In this document: positions 7,010-8,664 of the stretch, in pieces
Position numbering within the stretch: the first letter of the stretch is position 1
How the letters are laid out: each line of letters begins with the position of its first letter
Assembly: GCA_021107335.1 (NCBI GenBank)
Contig: JAIOSZ010000128.1
Coordinates: 1 to 8,664 of the forward strand
Source: Desulfuromonadaceae bacterium
GTDB lineage: Bacteria; Desulfobacterota; Desulfuromonadia; Desulfuromonadales; Syntrophotaleaceae
Direction: 5' to 3'
DNA length: 8,664 nt
Made by a program: the position numbers and the translations under genes
The notes under the pieces: generated by a model
The model's database searches: none
The model's input: the letters and a program-made list of their open reading frames with translations, nothing else
Told to the model about the DNA's origin: nothing

Positions 7010-7228
7010 CTACTTCAGTTCAAAAGCGACCTTGATGATGACCTGATACTCACTGACCTTGCCATCGTCACCGATATGGCCGCGAATGTCCTGAACCTCG
7101 AACCAGGAGAGCTTCTCCAGAGAATGCTGGGCCTTGCTGACCGCCTGTTGGATGGCCGCCTCGATACCCGCACCTGAAACCCCTATCACTTCTACCTTTT
7201 TGTAGGTCCTGCCCTTTCCGTATGGCAT
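7010..7228 (-). CDS. Dodecin family flavin/CoA-binding protein
   Basis: A 72-residue dodecin, a small protein forming hollow twelve-subunit cytoplasmic spheres that store or buffer flavin and in some species bind coenzyme A. The typical sequence is complete: TYKKVEVIGVSGAGIEAAIQ at the start (about 8-27), a central helix, then SWFEVQDIRGHIGDDGKVSE (41-60) and the final strand YQVIIKVAFEL. W42 and Q62 correspond to the tryptophan and glutamine that stack on the flavin ring, and R49 to an arginine in the binding region. The W-to-Q spacing is one residue longer than I expect for close relatives. The frame is open upstream to 7357, but a strong AGGAGG (7234-7239) five bases before the ATG at 7228 and the normal dodecin length fix this start. 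It converges on ntrX and is probably transcribed alone. Confidence 0.93.
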   Translation of the reverse strand: MPYGKGRTYKKVEVIGVSGAGIEAAIQQAVSKAQHSLEKLSWFEVQDIRGHIGDDGKVSEYQVIIKVAFELK

Positions 7229-7275
7229 TGACTCCTCCTCTCGTAAAACGCCAGTGAAATCCTTCACACAATTGG

Positions 7276-7303
7276 AGTGTAGCACCTCGGTCTGTGCTGT
7301 AAA
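7276..7303 (-). promoter_or_regulatory. Candidate sigma-70 promoter of the dodecin gene
   Basis: On the minus strand, TTTACA (7303-7298) and TACACT (7281-7276) are separated by 16 bases. The start would be near 7269, about 40 bases before the ATG. Both boxes match the consensus in four of six positions and the location is right. Confidence 0.45.
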
Positions 7304-7384
7304 GGGGACCCTGAAGAGAGAATATACCCTCAGATGCAGTCCTTTTTTTAAAACCAACTCCCTGGAGCTACCGACGGTCAGGTT

Positions 7385-7412
7385 TTGAGGATCTGTCTCG
7401 GCGACCTATATA
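7385..7412 (+). promoter_or_regulatory. Weak candidate promoter reading into the 7454 hairpin
   Basis: TTGAGG (7385-7390) and TATATA (7407-7412) are 16 bases apart. A transcript would start near 7419 and meet the long hairpin after about 35 bases. No gene lies downstream on this strand, so it could be fortuitous or drive a short RNA. Confidence 0.2.
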
Positions 7413-7453
7413 TCCTTGAATAATGTGGGTCCCTCATCCAAGACAACAAATAA

Positions 7454-7490
7454 GGACGGCCCAACCTATGGGAAACAGGTTGGGCCGTTC
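7454..7490. repeat. 14-base-pair hairpin in gene-free DNA
   Basis: The perfect 12-base arms ACGGCCCAACCT (7456-7467) and AGGTTGGGCCGT (7477-7488) surround a nine-base loop; a G-U and a G-C pair extend the stem to 14. On the plus strand no T-run follows. On the minus strand the next bases (CCTTATTTGTTG) are T-rich but broken, so it could be a suboptimal terminator for the exported protein gene, 185 bases past its stop. Confidence 0.55.
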
Positions 7491-7674
7491 GATGTTCTGG
7501 TAATCGTGACTTTTTGGACAAGCTATTTCTACAGTTTCAACGTGTGTAGAGTCCGACCGAATAAAGCACAGCGCAATGAGTGCCGGCGTTTATGCAATTG
7601 TTGCAGAATTTAATTAGCTGCCAGCTTTTTTGCCTACGGTCAAGGGCGCCCCCCCTTTAGCCCGCCTCTCTGTC

Positions 7675-8268
7675 TTACCAACTTAGTTTTTTTGCCTTGA
7701 TTGTTAAATAAAGATCCCTTTTTAAAAACCAAAAACTAAGATCACTGTCGTTTGTATCACTTAGCCACATTTCGTTCTCGTAAATTTTATCACTACCCTT
7801 CCATTGTGTTCCAGACAAGATGCCCTCCCCCTCGCCGGGGTCAATCTTTATCTTCACCTTCGACTTGCTGCTTGTGAAAGCTTTTTCAGACATATATGCT
7901 TTTGAGAACTGCTTTAAGAACGTTTCAAACGTTGTAGAGACATATTTATAGTTGAAAAGATATTCTATTGCTGGAGGGTAGAAATTTATTTCATACACCT
8001 TGCCTCTGATTTGAGCAATTTCAAAAAAAACATCTTTATAATTATCACCTACCGCCTTAGTCCTGATTGAACCAACCTGGATGGCAAGACTGTTTCCCTT
8101 CTTTGTTTTAACTTCTTTCATTAACTCAATTGCTTTTTCTCCGGACATCCCAATGAAAAAGCCCTTGAAGTCGGGTAGAGTGTTATCGGGATTTTCCTGA
8201 GCATTTGAAAATACTGGGAACATAGCGAATAAGATAATGAGTGCTGTAAGTATGCGTTTATAATTCAT
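7675..8268 (-). CDS. Small exported protein of unknown function
   Basis: This 197-residue protein is not one I recognise. The N-terminus has a clear Sec signal peptide: MNYKR, then a hydrophobic core (about 6-20), then a predicted cut after FSNA at residue 23. No cysteine follows, so it is not a lipoprotein, and no other membrane segment is seen; a periplasmic or secreted location is likely. After the cut, DFKGFFIGMSGEKAIELMKE (33-52) resembles the 'GxxxGMS...A' opening seen in various small secreted domains, but this is only a resemblance. The rest is rich in lysine and aromatic residues, ending LTIKAKKLSW. An AGGAG (8275-8279) six bases before the ATG at 8268 supports the start. The DNA is far more AT-rich than the core genes: 7681-7740 has 15 G or C in 60 bases, against 36 in 60 at 2281-2340 in lpxC. 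That suggests acquisition. No partner gene is visible. Confidence 0.8.
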   Translation of the reverse strand: MNYKRILTALIILFAMFPVFSNAQENPDNTLPDFKGFFIGMSGEKAIELMKEVKTKKGNSLAIQVGSIRTKAVGDNYKDVFFEIAQIRGKVYEINFYPPAIEYLFNYKYVSTTFETFLKQFSKAYMSEKAFTSSKSKVKIKIDPGEGEGILSGTQWKGSDKIYENEMWLSDTNDSDLSFWFLKRDLYLTIKAKKLSW

Positions 8269-8311
8269 TTACTTCTCCTCTCTTTCAAGTTGATATTTTA
8301 GGCTTTCCAAC

Positions 8312-8358
8312 AATTAAAGAGTTTTTACGGTGGCCTCGCGCCGCAAAAACCCTTAATT
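8312..8358. repeat. Long imperfect hairpin in the leader of the exported protein gene
   Basis: GTTTTTACGGTG (8321-8332) pairs with CGCCGCAAAAAC (8339-8350) with one mismatch and one G-U pair around a six-base loop. Flanking AATTAAAG and CTTAATT bases extend it with a bulge to 8312-8358. It lies about 45-90 bases before the minus-strand start codon at 8268. It could be a terminator or attenuator ahead of the gene, or a protein site. The T-run on the minus strand is interrupted, so strong termination is doubtful. Confidence 0.5.
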
Positions 8359-8478
8359 CTTATCTAGTCACGTATCCAAGTGTCTTAGGCGGACCCGTAC
8401 AAATTTGCACTTACGAATTGAACCCAGGCATTTAAGGAGGAGCCTCTGCCAACACAAGGGAGTTAAGCAACGGACAAA

Positions 8479-8529
8479 TCAAAACCTATGGCAGCACCCA
8501 ACCATAACGGTCTTCTCCATGGACTCCAT
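8479..8529 (-). CDS. Possible 16-residue leader or small peptide
   Basis: The frame reads MESMEKTVMVGCCHRF and stops. A GGGGAG ribosome-binding sequence lies six bases before the ATG, and a good promoter candidate starts transcription about 33 bases upstream. It points towards the exported protein gene, whose start is about 210 bases further on, so it could be an upstream leader peptide. The same frame is open back past an earlier ATG at 8592 (37 residues). Length alone gives no support, and chance is a real possibility. Confidence 0.18.
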   Translation of the reverse strand: MESMEKTVMVGCCHRF

Positions 8530-8568
8530 GTAAAGCTCCCCTAAAGTGTTAACTGTCAAATGAACTTC

Positions 8569-8597
8569 AATATTCCTTAGAATAGTTGGCATGTCAA
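8569..8597 (-). promoter_or_regulatory. Candidate minus-strand sigma-70 promoter
   Basis: On the minus strand, a perfect TTGACA (8597-8592) is followed after 17 bases by AATATT (8574-8569), matching four of six -10 positions. The start would be near 8562. The transcript would cover the small reading frame and the 8312-8358 hairpin before reaching the exported protein gene. Confidence 0.4.
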
Positions 8598-8624
8598 AGA
8601 ATTTAGTGCCCTGAAAGTTGGCTT

Positions 8625-8658
8625 ATATGTTTCCCCAATGGGAAAACATATCTTTTTT
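8625..8658 (+). terminator. Terminator-like hairpin at the window edge
   Basis: ATATGTTTCCCC (8625-8636) pairs with GGGAAAACATAT (8640-8651) with one mismatch and a three-base loop, followed by CTTTTTT (8652-8658). It would end a plus-strand transcript, yet no plus-strand gene lies before it back to the ntrX gene. On the minus strand it could also end a gene lying beyond the window, although the T-run there is poor. Confidence 0.6.
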
Positions 8659-8664
8659 AAGGGA

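Larger units (their letters stand above)
7229..7674. other. Gene-free stretch between dodecin and the exported protein gene
   Basis: This 446-base stretch holds the dodecin promoter, a possible plus-strand promoter (7385-7412) and one strong hairpin (7454-7490). Bases 7491-7674 show only short open frames with no ribosome-binding site, a run of seven C's (7649-7655) and a weak four-base-pair stem followed by six T's (about 7616-7631). I see no RNA gene or convincing coding region. Confidence 0.6.
8269..8664. other. AT-rich stretch without a clear gene at the window end
   Basis: These 396 bases carry the hairpin at 8312-8358, a possible minus-strand promoter (8569-8597), a tiny possible reading frame (8479-8529) and a terminator-like hairpin (8625-8658). 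A perfect AAGGAGG at 8434-8440 on the plus strand has no ATG, GTG or TTG at a usable distance, so it is an orphan. Longer frames are broken by stops. It may be a decayed gene or a non-coding RNA region. Confidence 0.55.

Noticed and set aside
7229..7357. Longer 115-residue start for the dodecin gene
   Set aside because: The extra 43 residues match no dodecin, cover the likely promoter, and lack a ribosome-binding site, while AGGAGG stands just before the ATG at 7228.
7416..7613. 65-codon plus-strand frame starting at TTG
   Set aside because: It runs through the strong hairpin, has no ribosome-binding site and is rich in C, R and N in a way that looks non-coding.
7500..7674. Possible integron attC site or insertion-sequence end near the exported protein gene
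   Set aside because: I could not find paired RYYYAAC and GTTRRRY core sites, terminal inverted repeats or target duplications.
8415..8425. GGGTTCAATTC on the minus strand, like a tRNA T-loop
   Set aside because: The flanking bases do not form a T-stem, and no matching anticodon arm or acceptor stem is found around it.
8479..8592. 37-codon minus-strand frame starting at the ATG at 8592
   Set aside because: No ribosome-binding site precedes it and its start overlaps the -35 box of the candidate promoter; only the shorter internal start is kept, at low confidence.
1..8664. CRISPR array or tandem repeats
   Set aside because: No regularly spaced direct repeats were seen in the window.

Overview
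The window looks like the chromosome of a Gram-negative deltaproteobacterium of the Desulfuromonadales type (Geobacter, Desulfuromonas or Pelobacter relatives). The clues are a phasin-like tail directly before an ABC1/UbiB kinase, an LpxC of the lipid A pathway, an NtrY-type kinase paired with a sigma-54 response regulator, and a dodecin. This placement is inferred from protein style and gene order; no database search was possible.

Layout. Positions 1-1834 hold the end of a small coiled-coil phasin-like gene and ubiB, 28 bases apart and probably cotranscribed. A 198-base gap follows, then lpxC (2033-2959), closed by a strong C(UUCG)G terminator. A separate unit starts near 3030: an NtrY-like sensor kinase (3090-5342), a heavily structured 192-base spacer, and an NtrX-like sigma-54 activator (5535-6890). 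A terminator that reads in both directions divides this unit from a convergent dodecin gene (7228-7010, minus strand). From about 7.3 kb the sequence changes: genes are sparse, the DNA is AT-rich, isolated hairpins appear, and the only clear gene encodes a small exported protein of unknown function (8268-7675, minus strand). This end looks like accessory DNA.

How the parts may work together. The gap before lpxC holds a very good sigma-54 (-24/-12) promoter, TGGCAA-N5-TTGCA with the exact GG-N10-GC spacing. Two dyads lie about 100 and 131 bases upstream of its predicted start, where enhancer sites of NtrC-family activators usually sit. The next two genes encode exactly that kind of activator and its membrane kinase. 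The testable idea is that an NtrYX-type envelope sensor sets transcription of the committed step of lipid A synthesis. The promoter motif and gene order are visible; the regulatory link is inference.

The second notable element is the kinase-regulator spacer. It contains back-to-back hairpins and three nested perfect stems covering nearly its whole length, which suggests an inserted structured repeat or an RNA element within the operon. No CRISPR array, tRNA, rRNA or transposase gene was found.
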